From Jatrophihabitans sp. (lineage in GTDB: Bacteria; Actinomycetota; Actinomycetes; Mycobacteriales; Jatrophihabitantaceae), in contig SCQZ01000298.1 of the NCBI GenBank assembly GCA_004299665.1, positions 1 through 7,561 of the forward strand: a stretch of 7,561 bases of DNA. Reading direction: 5' to 3'. Shown in pieces: positions 1 through 6,137 of the stretch. A program made the position numbers and the translations under genes. Position 1 is the stretch's first letter. Every line of letters starts with the position of its first letter. The notes beneath the pieces are model-generated. The model was not told the DNA's origin. It worked only from the letters and a program-made list of their open reading frames with translations, and did no database searches.

Positions 1-138
1 CATGGTTAAGATGCTCGCCGCGCGACGGCCCGCGCACATCGAGCGCGCGACGGGACCCTGCGCGGCGTAGGTGGCAGCCGCCGCTCCGTCGAAAGTTGCA
101 GGTGGGCGGGGCGGGGCGCGGCTAGCCTGGCGGTCGCC
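1..138. other. Left-edge region upstream of the sensor kinase; no confident gene
   Basis: This stretch lies before the histidine kinase start. On the + strand a frame is open from the left edge to a TAG at 68-70. It could be the last 22 or so codons of a preceding gene (the visible end reads ...RATGPCAA) or chance, since there is too little to recognise. On the - strand an ATG lies at 3-1 and could begin a divergent gene outside the window, but no clear ribosome site precedes it. A 10-base direct repeat (CGCGCGACGG) occurs at 19-28 and 44-53; in such GC-rich DNA this may be chance. No RNA gene is visible. Confidence 0.4.
123..128 (+). promoter_or_regulatory. Possible -10 element (TAGCCT) for the two-component operon
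   Basis: TAGCCT matches the actinobacterial TANNNT -10 pattern and ends 10 bases before the ATG at 139. The transcript would then start only a few bases before the start codon. There is no good Shine-Dalgarno sequence ahead of that ATG, which fits a nearly leaderless message. A TTGCAG at 96-101 resembles a -35 box, but the 21-base spacing is too long to be convincing. This is a by-eye call. Confidence 0.3.
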
Positions 139-1377
139 ATGAGCGTTCCCGACCAGCGACCCGTCGCCCTGACCCTGCTGCGACAGGCCGAACACGCGCT
201 GTTCGCCGGGCTGCTGGCGCTGGGAGCCGGGCAGTCGATCGCCGACGGCCGGCGGCCCTGGGCGTCGGGCACCGTCGCCGCGCTGGTGCTGTGCTGGTAC
301 GCGGCGGGGGCCCTGGCCGAGCGCCGGCGTTCGGCGCGCGCGGCCGGGGCGGGCGCCTCCCGCGGCACGGGTCCGCTCCGGGGGGCGCGGCTGTGGTTGG
401 CCGTCCTGACCGCGGGCTGGATCGTGCTGGTGATCTTGTCGGCCGGCTTCGTGTGGCTGGCGTTCCCGCTGTTCCTGCTGCTGCTGCAACTGCTCCCGTT
501 GCGGGTCGCGATCCCCGTCGTCGTCGTCCTCGTGGCGGGGGCCGTCGCGACCGTGGCAGTGCACCAGGGGGGCGTGAGCCTGGGCGTGGTCGCGGGGCCG
601 CTCGTCGGCGCCGCCGTCGCGGTCGTGATCATCGTCGTCTACCGCCAGTTGCGCGACGAGGCCGAGCGCCGGGCGCTGCTGCTGGCCGAACTGCGCGCCG
701 CCCAGGAGCGGGTGGCCGCCGCCGAGCGGTATGCGGGCACCCTCGCCGAGCGGGACCGGCTGGCCAACGAGATCCACGACACCGTCGCGCAGGGTCTGGC
801 GAGCATCCTGCTGCTGCTGCGGTCGGTGCGGTCCGGGAGCGACGCACTGCCGGTGCCGGCCCGACGCCAGCTCGACGCGGCCGTCGACGCGGCCAAGGGC
901 GCGCTCGAGGACACCCGCCGCGTGGTGCGGGCGCTCGCCCCGGCGCAGCTGGCCGGCCGGTCGCTGACCGACGCCCTCGCGCGGCTCGTCGAGGACGCCC
1001 GTCCCGTCGGCATCGGGTTGGAGCTCGAGGTCGACGGCGACCCGTACGAGCTGCCCGTCGCCACCGCGGTCGCGCTACTGCGTACCGCGCAGGGCGCGCT
1101 GGGCAACGTGATCGCGCACTCCATGGCACGCCACGCGCGGCTGACCCTGACCTTCCAGCCGGACCGGGTGAGCCTGGACATCGCCGACGACGGGCGCGGG
1201 TTCGACCCGGGCGCGACCGCCCACGAGACCACTGCGGGCACCGGCATCGGGCTGGAGGCGATGCGCTCGCGGCTGGCCGAGGTCGGCGGCACGCTGGCGG
1301 TGGAGTCGGCGCCCGGCGCCGGGACCGCGGTGAGCGCGTCCATCCCCACGGACGACATCGAGGAGAGCCATGGCTGA
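139..1377 (+). CDS. Two-component sensor histidine kinase, NarL/DegS-type (HisKA_3), membrane-bound
   Basis: This 412-residue protein senses an unknown signal and passes phosphate to the response regulator encoded next. The N-terminal half (about residues 15-168) is hydrophobic, with likely membrane segments near 17-35, 42-60, 84-103, 105-141 and 147-167. No extracellular sensor domain is visible, so sensing is probably in or at the membrane. A helical linker (about 169-205) leads to the HisKA_3 dimerisation domain with the motif EIHDTVAQG, giving the phosphoacceptor His213. The C-terminal ATPase domain has an N box around N323 (LGNVIAHS), a G1 box DDGRGF (350-355) and a G2 box GTGIGLEAM (367-375). 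The N box lacks the usual glutamate (AQGALGN rather than AQEALxN). The ATG at 139 is chosen because it gives a normal length and follows a possible -10. The gene overlaps the regulator by 8 bases, indicating translational coupling. The signal is unknown. Confidence 0.93.
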   Translation: MSVPDQRPVALTLLRQAEHALFAGLLALGAGQSIADGRRPWASGTVAALVLCWYAAGALAERRRSARAAGAGASRGTGPLRGARLWLAVLTAGWIVLVILSAGFVWLAFPLFLLLLQLLPLRVAIPVVVVLVAGAVATVAVHQGGVSLGVVAGPLVGAAVAVVIIVVYRQLRDEAERRALLLAELRAAQERVAAAERYAGTLAERDRLANEIHDTVAQGLASILLLLRSVRSGSDALPVPARRQLDAAVDAAKGALEDTRRVVRALAPAQLAGRSLTDALARLVEDARPVGIGLELEVDGDPYELPVATAVALLRTAQGALGNVIAHSMARHARLTLTFQPDRVSLDIADDGRGFDPGATAHETTAGTGIGLEAMRSRLAEVGGTLAVESAPGAGTAVSASIPTDDIEESHG

Positions 1378-1999
1378 GCCGGTGCGCGTACTGATCGTCG
1401 ACGACCACCCGATCGTGCGCTCGGGGCTGCGGGGCGCGATCGAGGCGGACCCGTCCGTCGTGGTGGTGGGGGAGGCAGGATCCGGCGAGGCTGCGCTCGA
1501 CGCCGTCCCGGCCGCGGCGCCGGACGTCGTGCTCATGGACCTGCACCTGGGCGCGGGCATCGACGGAGCGGAGGCGACCCGACGCCTCGCCGCGCTGCCG
1601 CGACCGCCGCGGGTGCTGGTGCTCACCGCCTACGAGAGCGAGGCGGACATCCTGCGGGCCATCGAGGCCGGGGCCACCGGCTACCTGCTCAAGGACGCCG
1701 AACCCGCCGAGCTGATCGCGGCGATCCACACCGCCGCGGCGGGGGAGACGGTGCTCGCCCCGTCGGTGGCGACCCGGCTGGTCAGCCGCGTGCGGCGTCC
1801 GGGGCGGGCGCTCACCGCGCGCGAGACGGAGATCTTGCAGCGGGTCGCGGACGGCGAGGCGAACGCCACGATCGCGAAGGCGCTGTTCATCACCGAGGCC
1901 ACCGTGAAGTCGCACCTGGTGCAGGTCTTCTCCAAGCTGGAGGTCGACAGCCGCACCGCGGCGGCGGCCGAGGGACGCCGCCGCGGCCTGATCCGCTGA
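1370..1999 (+). CDS. Two-component response regulator, NarL/FixJ family (REC + LuxR-type HTH)
   Basis: This 209-residue DNA-binding regulator is the evident partner of the upstream kinase. The receiver domain (about 5-120) has the acidic pair D11/D12, phosphoacceptor D57 in LMDLHL, T86 in VLTAY and K108 in LLKD. After a short linker, the LuxR-type helix-turn-helix occupies about 147-205, with the typical LTARETEIL start and a recognition helix around TEATVKSHL. Length is normal for the family. The start ATG at 1370 lies inside the last codons of the kinase (8-base overlap, ATGGCTGA) and is preceded by a strong purine-rich site, GAGGAGAG, at 1360-1367. The stop lies only 4 bases from the stop of the convergent reductase gene. 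The target genes cannot be read from the sequence; the catabolic genes nearby are possible targets, but no operator was identified. Confidence 0.95.
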   Translation: MAEPVRVLIVDDHPIVRSGLRGAIEADPSVVVVGEAGSGEAALDAVPAAAPDVVLMDLHLGAGIDGAEATRRLAALPRPPRVLVLTAYESEADILRAIEAGATGYLLKDAEPAELIAAIHTAAAGETVLAPSVATRLVSRVRRPGRALTARETEILQRVADGEANATIAKALFITEATVKSHLVQVFSKLEVDSRTAAAAEGRRRGLIR

Positions 2000-2003
2000 G
2001 CGG

Positions 2004-2819
2004 TCACACCGTGAAGAACGGGCCGCCGCCGAAGGCCTGCCGGTGCGACGCGGGTTGCCGGCCGTCGTCCTCGGTGATGCCGTAGTCCCGGGCCAGTTCG
2101 GCGCACACGAAGGTGCCGCCGCTGCGGGCGGCGATGCCCGGGTCGACCGCGAGCGCGTGCACCACGCGGCCGACGAAGCGCGGCGTCTCGGCGTCGGCGA
2201 TGGGGAACCCGGCGACCTGCTCCAGGCCGCTGGCCAGCAACGACTCCGTCTGCACCAGGCCCGGCCACAGCGACACCGCCCTCACGCCGTGGGGACGCAG
2301 TTCGACGGCGAGGTCGTGCGCCATCTTGTCCAGCCCGGCCTTGCTGATCCCGTACAGCACCGAGTGCAGGTGGGCGCGGCCGCCGAACGAGGAGATGTTG
2401 ACGATCAGGCCGTGCCGCGCCGGAACCATCGCCCGGCAGGCCGCGACGGAGGCGACGTAGTGGGTGCGCAGCCCGATCCCGATCAGCGAGTCCCAGTCCG
2501 AGAGGGGGCGCTCCCACGCCGGGGCGTCGAAGCCGCGCGAGTCGGCCGGACCGGCCCAGACGTTGTTGACGAGCAGATCCAGGGCGCCGTGCCCGGCCGC
2601 GAAGGACTGCACCGTCGCCGTCACCTGCGCGTCGTCGTGGTGGTCGCACTCCAGCGCGATCCCCTGCCCGCCGAGCGCGGTCACCGCCTGCGCGGTGGCG
2701 TCGAGCCGGGAGCGGGTGCGGCCGGTGACCCCGACCGTCCAGCCCCGCTCGCCCAGCGCCAGTGCGATCCCCTTGCCGACGCCGCGGCCGCCGCCGGTCA
2801 CCAGCGCGGTGCTGCTCAC
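2004..2819 (-). CDS. Short-chain dehydrogenase/reductase (classical SDR, DHRS1-like)
   Basis: This 271-residue protein should be an NAD(P)H-dependent oxidoreductase acting on an alcohol/ketone. The Rossmann cofactor motif TGGGRGVG is at residues 8-15, and an NNVWAG segment (85-90) takes the place of the usual NNAG. The catalytic serine lies in NISSFGG (141-147), and the YxxxK motif is Y156-G-I-S-K160. The following SLWPGLVQTE (183-192) and the NNVWAG form resemble the DHRS1-type branch of the family. The GTG at 2819 is chosen because it overlaps the stop of the upstream SnoaL-like gene (GTGA) and places the Rossmann motif at the usual distance. A longer frame running to 2894 would overlap that gene and has no family support. 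The arrows R34-T35 (TGRTRSR) after beta-2 suggest NADPH preference. The substrate is unknown; a ketosteroid or a ring-cleavage product is a guess from the neighbours. Confidence 0.92.
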   Translation of the reverse strand: MSSTALVTGGGRGVGKGIALALGERGWTVGVTGRTRSRLDATAQAVTALGGQGIALECDHHDDAQVTATVQSFAAGHGALDLLVNNVWAGPADSRGFDAPAWERPLSDWDSLIGIGLRTHYVASVAACRAMVPARHGLIVNISSFGGRAHLHSVLYGISKAGLDKMAHDLAVELRPHGVRAVSLWPGLVQTESLLASGLEQVAGFPIADAETPRFVGRVVHALAVDPGIAARSGGTFVCAELARDYGITEDDGRQPASHRQAFGGGPFFTV

Positions 2820-3295
2820 TGCGTCACCGCCGCGTCGGCCAGAGGGCGCTCGATCCCCCAGCGCACCCGGTAGGTCGTGGCGGCGATGCGCCACTGCCCG
2901 TCCTCGCGGGCGTACTCGTCCTCGTACTCACCGGCGCTGAGCCGCTCCGTGCCGCGCTCGTTGTCGACCTGCCGGAACTGCAGCGTCCACCGTCCGGTCG
3001 CCGTGCCGTCCGGGCGCACGGTGATCTGCGGGTGCAGGCCGTGGTGCATGTCCAGGACGGCCCACCGCCCGTCGTCCAGGCGGCGCAGCGCGATGCGGGT
3101 GAATATGTCGATCAGCCCGGCCACGTCGTCGTAGCTGCCCATCGGCCCGTACTCGATGCGCGCCCCGCGCCGCACGAAGCACTCCCGCATCGCGTCGGGG
3201 TCCTTCGCGTCGCAGGCCCGCCAGTAGCGGTACTTCAGCGCGGTGATGGCCTGCACGTGCTCCAGCGCCGCGACCCGGTCGTCCAGGGATGTCAT
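2816..3295 (-). CDS. SnoaL-like / NTF2-fold protein (possible isomerase, dehydratase or hydroxylase accessory)
   Basis: This 159-residue protein has the pattern of the SnoaL_4/NTF2-like superfamily: an N-terminal helix pair (ALEHVQAITALKYRYWRACD, then DAMRECF), followed by beta strands covering RIEYG, the MHHGLHPQI segment (83-91) and RWTLQFRQ, and ending in WRIAATTYRVRW. Members form cone-shaped pockets and include ketosteroid isomerases, scytalone dehydratase and polyketide cyclases, so function cannot be fixed from fold alone. The start ATG at 3295 is favoured over a far longer open frame upstream, which runs antisense to the monooxygenase and dioxygenase genes. A -10-like AATACT ends 6 bases before this ATG, as expected for a leaderless transcript. 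It is the first gene of an operon with the reductase (4-base GTGA overlap) and is divergent from the HsaA-like gene. Confidence 0.85.
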   Translation of the reverse strand: MTSLDDRVAALEHVQAITALKYRYWRACDAKDPDAMRECFVRRGARIEYGPMGSYDDVAGLIDIFTRIALRRLDDGRWAVLDMHHGLHPQITVRPDGTATGRWTLQFRQVDNERGTERLSAGEYEDEYAREDGQWRIAATTYRVRWGIERPLADAAVTQ

Positions 3296-3301
3296 GGGCC
3301 G

Positions 3302-3307
3302 AGTATT
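3302..3307 (-). promoter_or_regulatory. Possible -10 box (AATACT) for the SnoaL-SDR operon
   Basis: Read on the - strand, AATACT matches TATAAT at four of six positions and ends 6 bases before the ATG at 3295. Transcription would then begin at or next to the start codon, as in the leaderless messages common in actinobacteria, and this supports the chosen start. A CTGACC further upstream resembles a -35 box, but the spacing (15) is short. Confidence 0.4.
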
Positions 3308-3317
3308 CCGGGCGCCC

Positions 3318-3334
3318 CTCCCGGTCAGCGGGAG
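3318..3334. repeat. Perfect inverted repeat CTCCCG-N5-CGGGAG in the divergent promoter region (possible operator)
   Basis: Two perfect 6-base arms separated by GTCAG lie in the 81-bp gap between the divergent SnoaL-like and HsaA-like genes. The repeat sits about where a -35 box would lie for the leftward promoter and 43 bases upstream of the rightward start. A dimeric repressor bound here could control both directions. The arms are GC-only apart from one T/A pair, so chance formation is possible. It does not match the KstR consensus of the cholesterol regulon (AAC and GTT half sites). Confidence 0.4.
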
Positions 3335-3363
3335 CGATCGTGTCCGTCGCGACGCCGCCCTGC

Positions 3364-3369
3364 CAACCT
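3364..3369 (+). promoter_or_regulatory. Possible -10 box (CAACCT) for the monooxygenase-dioxygenase operon
   Basis: CAACCT differs from the TANNNT pattern only at the first base and ends 7 bases before the ATG at 3377, the spacing expected for a leaderless transcript. No Shine-Dalgarno sequence of good quality precedes that ATG, which agrees with this reading. No clear -35 box was seen. Confidence 0.3.
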
Positions 3370-3376
3370 TGGGACC

Positions 3377-4561
3377 ATGGCGAACGAGGTGTTGACGCGG
3401 GTCGAGGAGCACGCCGACGAACTCGCGGCGCAGGGTCCGGCCAACGAGAAGCTGGGCCGGCTGTCGGACACGTCGGCGAAGATCTTGCGGGACACCGGGG
3501 CGATCCGAATGCTGCAGCCGCGCTCGCACGGCGGCCTGCAGGTGCACCCGCGCGAGTTCGCCGAGACGGTGATGCGCATCGCGTCGCTGGACGGTTCCAG
3601 CGGCTGGGTGAACGGCGTGGTCGGCGTGCACCCGTGGGAGCTGGCGTTCGCCGACCCGAAGGTGCAGGACGAGGTGTGGGGCGCCGACCCGGACACCTGG
3701 CTGGCCTCGCCGTACGCGCCGATGGGCATCGCGCGGCCGGTGGAGGGCGGCTACATCTTCAACGGGCGCTGGCAGTTCTCCTCCGGGACCGACCATTGCC
3801 GGTGGGTGTTCCTGGGTGGGTTCGTCGGGGACGAGAACGGCGCGATGGCGATGCCGCCGCGCTCGCTGCACCTGATCCTGCCGCGGTCGGACTACGAGAT
3901 CGTGGACGACTCGTGGGACGTGGTGGGGCTGCGGGGCACGGGCAGCAAGGACGTGATCGTCAAGGACGCGTTCGTCCCGTCCTACCGGACGCTGGAGTAC
4001 TCCCAGGTGATCGACGGGTCGTTGCAGCGGGCGGCGGGGCTGGGGGACCCGACGTACGAGTTGCCGTTCTCGGTGGCGTTCCCGCTGGGGATCACGGCGG
4101 CGGTGATCGGGATCGCGGAGGGCGCGCTGGCGCACCACCTGGACTACCAGCGTAACCGGGTGCAGATCACCGGCACGAAGATCAAGGACGACCCGTACGT
4201 GCTGTACGCGATCGGGGAGGCGTCGGCGGAGATCAACGCCTCGCGGGCCGCGCTGCTGGACAACGTGTGCCGGATCTACGACCTGGTGGCCGCGGGCAAG
4301 ACCCCGACGCTGCAGGACCGCGCGGTGGGGCGCCGCATCCAGACCCAGGCGGCGTGGCGGGCGGTCCGCGCCACCGACGAGATCATGGCGCGCTCCGGCG
4401 GGAACGCGATGCGGGTGGACAACCCGATGCAGCGGTTCTGGCGCGACGCGCACATGGGGCTGGCGCACGCCATCCACGTGCCGGGCTCGGTGTTCCACGC
4501 CTCGGCCCTGACCAACCTCGGCATCGAACCGCCCCCCGGGCCGATGCTGTCCATGATCTAG
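3377..4561 (+). CDS. HsaA-like flavin-dependent monooxygenase (acyl-CoA dehydrogenase fold)
   Basis: This 394-residue protein has the length and pattern of HsaA, the oxygenase that hydroxylates the phenolic ring of 3-HSA to a catechol using reduced flavin from reductase HsaB. Shared landmarks recalled from the family are LQPxxxGGLQ (46-55), GSSGWV..VVGVH (73-85), a VWGADP stretch (100-105), YAPMG (113-117), the flavin-region motif WQFSSGTDH (132-140), GLRGTGSKD (184-192) and QRFWRDAH (352-359). The fold is that of acyl-CoA dehydrogenases, but these motifs point to the two-component aromatic hydroxylase branch. The start at 3377 gives the family's N-terminus; an in-frame extension back to 2762 would run antisense through the SnoaL-like gene and is rejected. 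The dioxygenase follows 12 bases later. No reductase gene is present here, so electrons must come from elsewhere. Exact substrate is uncertain: secosteroid or another phenol. Confidence 0.9.
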   Translation: MANEVLTRVEEHADELAAQGPANEKLGRLSDTSAKILRDTGAIRMLQPRSHGGLQVHPREFAETVMRIASLDGSSGWVNGVVGVHPWELAFADPKVQDEVWGADPDTWLASPYAPMGIARPVEGGYIFNGRWQFSSGTDHCRWVFLGGFVGDENGAMAMPPRSLHLILPRSDYEIVDDSWDVVGLRGTGSKDVIVKDAFVPSYRTLEYSQVIDGSLQRAAGLGDPTYELPFSVAFPLGITAAVIGIAEGALAHHLDYQRNRVQITGTKIKDDPYVLYAIGEASAEINASRAALLDNVCRIYDLVAAGKTPTLQDRAVGRRIQTQAAWRAVRATDEIMARSGGNAMRVDNPMQRFWRDAHMGLAHAIHVPGSVFHASALTNLGIEPPPGPMLSMI

Positions 4562-4573
4562 AGAAGGACCTGC

Positions 4574-5491
4574 ATGCCGGACATCCGCGGGCTCGGATAC
4601 CTCGACGTCCAGACCGCCGACCTCGACCGCTGGCGCACCTTCGCCCTGGAGGGCATCGGCTGGGCATCCGGCCACGGCCCGGCCGGCGACGGCGCGCTCA
4701 ATCTGCGCATGGACGAGCGCCAGGCGCGCCTGGTCGTGCGCGCCGGTGAGCAGGACCGGGTCCGCGCCGTCGGCTGGGAGGTGCGCGACCGGTTCGCCCT
4801 GGACCGGGTGCGCGACGCCGTCGCCGGCTCCGGCGTCACGGTGCGTGACCTGTCCGCCGAGGAGGCCGACGCCCGCGGCGTCGAGGCGGCGATCGCGTTT
4901 GCCGACCCCGCCGGCAACCCCATCGAGGTGTTCTGGGGCCCGGTGCTCGACCACAGCCCGGTGATCACGCCCTTCGGGAGCCGCTTCGTCACCGGCACGC
5001 AGGGCATGGGCCACGTCGTGCTGCCGACGACGGACTTCACCGCGACCGAGGAGTTCTACACCCGGGTGCTCGGGTTCTTGCCCCGCGGCTCGATCCGCAT
5101 GGGCGGCGGCGCCGGCGGGCGCCGCTACGTGCGCTTCCTGGGTGTGAACGAGCGCCACCACAGCCTGGCGATCGTGCCCGCCCCCCACGGCGAGGCCCCG
5201 GGGTTGGTGCACCTGATGGTCGAGGTCGGCACCCTCGACGCCGTCGGCCAGGCGCTGGACCGGCTCGGCAAGCTGGGCTTCTCCATCTCCTCCACGCTCG
5301 GGCGGCACACGAACGACAAGATGGTGTCCTTCTACGTGCGGGCTCCCGGCGGCTGGGACATCGAACTCGGGTGGGACGGCATGCGCGTCGACGAGGCGTA
5401 CTACACCGCCGAGCAGATCACCGCCGACAGCTACTGGGGGCACGACTGGTCCGGCACCGAGCCGCTCGCCGCCTTCCTGCCGCCCCGCTGA
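4574..5491 (+). CDS. HsaC/BphC-like type I extradiol catechol dioxygenase (two-domain VOC fold)
   Basis: This 305-residue enzyme should open catechol rings next to the hydroxyl pair (meta cleavage) with Fe(II) and O2. It has two vicinal-oxygen-chelate halves, about 1-125 and 140-290, as in HsaC and BphC. Expected iron ligands are all present in the C-terminal half: H147 (GMGHVVL), H213 (LVHLMVEV) and E264 (WDIELG). Acid-base residues known in BphC also align: H196 (RHHSLA), H245 (GRHTND) and Y254 (SFYV). The stretch from H245 to E264 fits the extradiol dioxygenase signature. The conserved WGHDW at 288-292 near the C-terminus resembles the HsaC ending. Start 4574 has a good ribosome site, AGAAGGA, at 4562-4568. 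It is co-transcribed with the HsaA-like gene, so it likely cleaves that enzyme's product. The hydrolase (HsaD) expected next is absent. Confidence 0.93.
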   Translation: MPDIRGLGYLDVQTADLDRWRTFALEGIGWASGHGPAGDGALNLRMDERQARLVVRAGEQDRVRAVGWEVRDRFALDRVRDAVAGSGVTVRDLSAEEADARGVEAAIAFADPAGNPIEVFWGPVLDHSPVITPFGSRFVTGTQGMGHVVLPTTDFTATEEFYTRVLGFLPRGSIRMGGGAGGRRYVRFLGVNERHHSLAIVPAPHGEAPGLVHLMVEVGTLDAVGQALDRLGKLGFSISSTLGRHTNDKMVSFYVRAPGGWDIELGWDGMRVDEAYYTAEQITADSYWGHDWSGTEPLAAFLPPR

Positions 5492-5505
5492 CCCGCCGGC
5501 CGCGC

Positions 5506-5566
5506 GCCACCCCCGCTTCCCCGCCCGTGTGACCACGCCACCCGCGCTTCCCCGTCCGTGTGACCA
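5506..5566. repeat. Tandem 30-base direct repeat (two copies, period 31)
   Basis: Copy one is 5506-5535 and copy two is 5537-5566; they match at 28 of 30 positions, differing at the 8th base (C/G) and the 19th (C/T). Each copy contains the core CGCTTCCCCG and ends CCGTGTGACCA. Part of the unit appears again in inverted orientation at 5586-5606. The element lies just past the dioxygenase stop, between convergent genes. Such duplicated arms suggest a dispersed intergenic repeat or a locally duplicated terminator. Confidence 0.85.
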
Positions 5567-5606
5567 GAAAACGTGCCCGGATCTAGTGACACGAGGGGGG
5601 AAGCGC
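5544..5606. terminator. Long imperfect hairpin between convergent genes, probable bidirectional terminator
   Basis: Arm 5544-5568 pairs with arm 5582-5606 in 20 of 25 positions. The base is a perfect 10-bp stem (GCGCTTCCCC with GGGGAAGCGC), followed by an internal mismatch at 5554-5556, a perfect 5-bp block (CGTGT with ACACG), further pairing toward the tip, and a 13-base loop. There is no downstream T-run, but many actinobacterial terminators lack one. The position between the dioxygenase stop (5491) and the NTF2-like stop (5626) fits a shared terminator. The upstream tandem copy at 5515-5523 could pair with the same right arm, so two alternative hairpins are possible. Confidence 0.5.
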
Positions 5607-5625
5607 ACCCAGGGGGCGACGCGGG

Positions 5626-6030
5626 TCAGGTCCCGGCGGGGGTCGCGCTCAGGTCCCGGCGCCGGAACCGCCAGCACCCGTCCACCCGGGAGTACGCGTC
5701 GTCGTACCGGACGGTCAGCACCAGGTCGCGCTCGCCGCGTAGGTGATGCGCCGTGCACAGCGTCCGGCCCGTTGCCGCGTCCCCCTCGACGGCGCAGCGG
5801 TTGCCGTCGATCACGTGCCGGGTCGAGTCGAAGTGGCGCACCCCGTCGATGAGCAACGCGATCTGCGCACCGTGCAGTTCGTGCGGCAGGTACCGACCGG
5901 CCAGTTCCGCGGGGAGCGTCACCACGGCGTCGTCGGTGAACAGGGCCAGCAGGGCTTCGGGATCACGCGAATCGACCGCCGCGGCGTAGGCCTGGGCGAG
6001 GGCCCGCAGGTCGTCCGCGTCCGCGCCCAT
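5626..6030 (-). CDS. SnoaL-like / NTF2-fold protein, second copy in the window
   Basis: This 134-residue protein (from the ATG at 6030) has the NTF2/SnoaL pattern: helix DLRALAQAYAAAVDSRD, then PEALLALFTDDAVVTLP, a central RHFDSTRHVIDG segment, and a C-terminal strand run ending CWRFRRRDLS. This matches small association or isomerase/dehydratase domains, but no function is assigned. An ATG at 6063 would add 11 residues with no clear role. The 6030 start is preferred because a TACGGT -10-like box ends 7 bases before it on the - strand, although GGGCGAG before 6063 is a passable ribosome site. The last ten codons contain a 13-base repeat (5626-5638 and 5649-5661) that also forms the stop. It is distantly similar in pattern to the protein at 2816-3295 but is not a close duplicate. 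It lies last in the - strand run that includes kshA. Confidence 0.82.
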   Translation of the reverse strand: MGADADDLRALAQAYAAAVDSRDPEALLALFTDDAVVTLPAELAGRYLPHELHGAQIALLIDGVRHFDSTRHVIDGNRCAVEGDAATGRTLCTAHHLRGERDLVLTVRYDDAYSRVDGCWRFRRRDLSATPAGT

Positions 6031-6037
6031 GGCCGCC

Positions 6038-6043
6038 ACCGTA
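6038..6043 (-). promoter_or_regulatory. Possible leaderless -10 box (TACGGT) for the second NTF2-like gene
   Basis: On the - strand TACGGT fits TANNNT and is separated by exactly 7 bases from the ATG at 6030. This is the geometry of a leaderless promoter and is the main reason for preferring that start. No -35 box is evident at normal spacing. The gene may thus have its own promoter within the 107-bp gap below the 106-residue gene. Confidence 0.35.
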
Positions 6044-6137
6044 GCGCGGACCCTCGTGATCATCTCGCCCGTACCCCCGCCCAGCCGGGGCTCGCAGCGA
6101 GTCGATCAGCGGGGGGAGGGGCCGGGTAGGCGGCGGC

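Noticed and set aside
629..1915. Long open frames on the - strand antisense to the two-component genes.
   Set aside because: They have low-complexity Arg/Pro/Ala/Ser composition, no motifs, and overlap two genes with complete kinase and regulator motifs.
2762..3376. In-frame + strand extension of the monooxygenase gene far upstream.
   Set aside because: It would run antisense across the SnoaL-like gene and part of the SDR, its residues have no family features, and the ATG at 3377 gives the family-typical 394-residue length.
3296..3376. A KstR-type operator for the cholesterol regulon in the divergent region.
   Set aside because: By eye there is no pair of AAC and GTT half sites with the right spacing here; only the unrelated CTCCCG/CGGGAG repeat is present.
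3296..5758. A very long open frame on the - strand running antisense through the dioxygenase and monooxygenase genes and joining the SnoaL-like gene.
   Set aside because: It arises from GC-rich codon use. The antisense product is rich in Arg/His/Pro/Val with no domain, while the + strand proteins have full catalytic motifs. Only the last 159 codons (2816-3295) are a real gene.
6075..6090. A short stem-loop (CCCCG-N6-CGGGG) below the 106-residue gene.
   Set aside because: Five GC pairs with no T-run in such GC-rich DNA is too weak to call a terminator.
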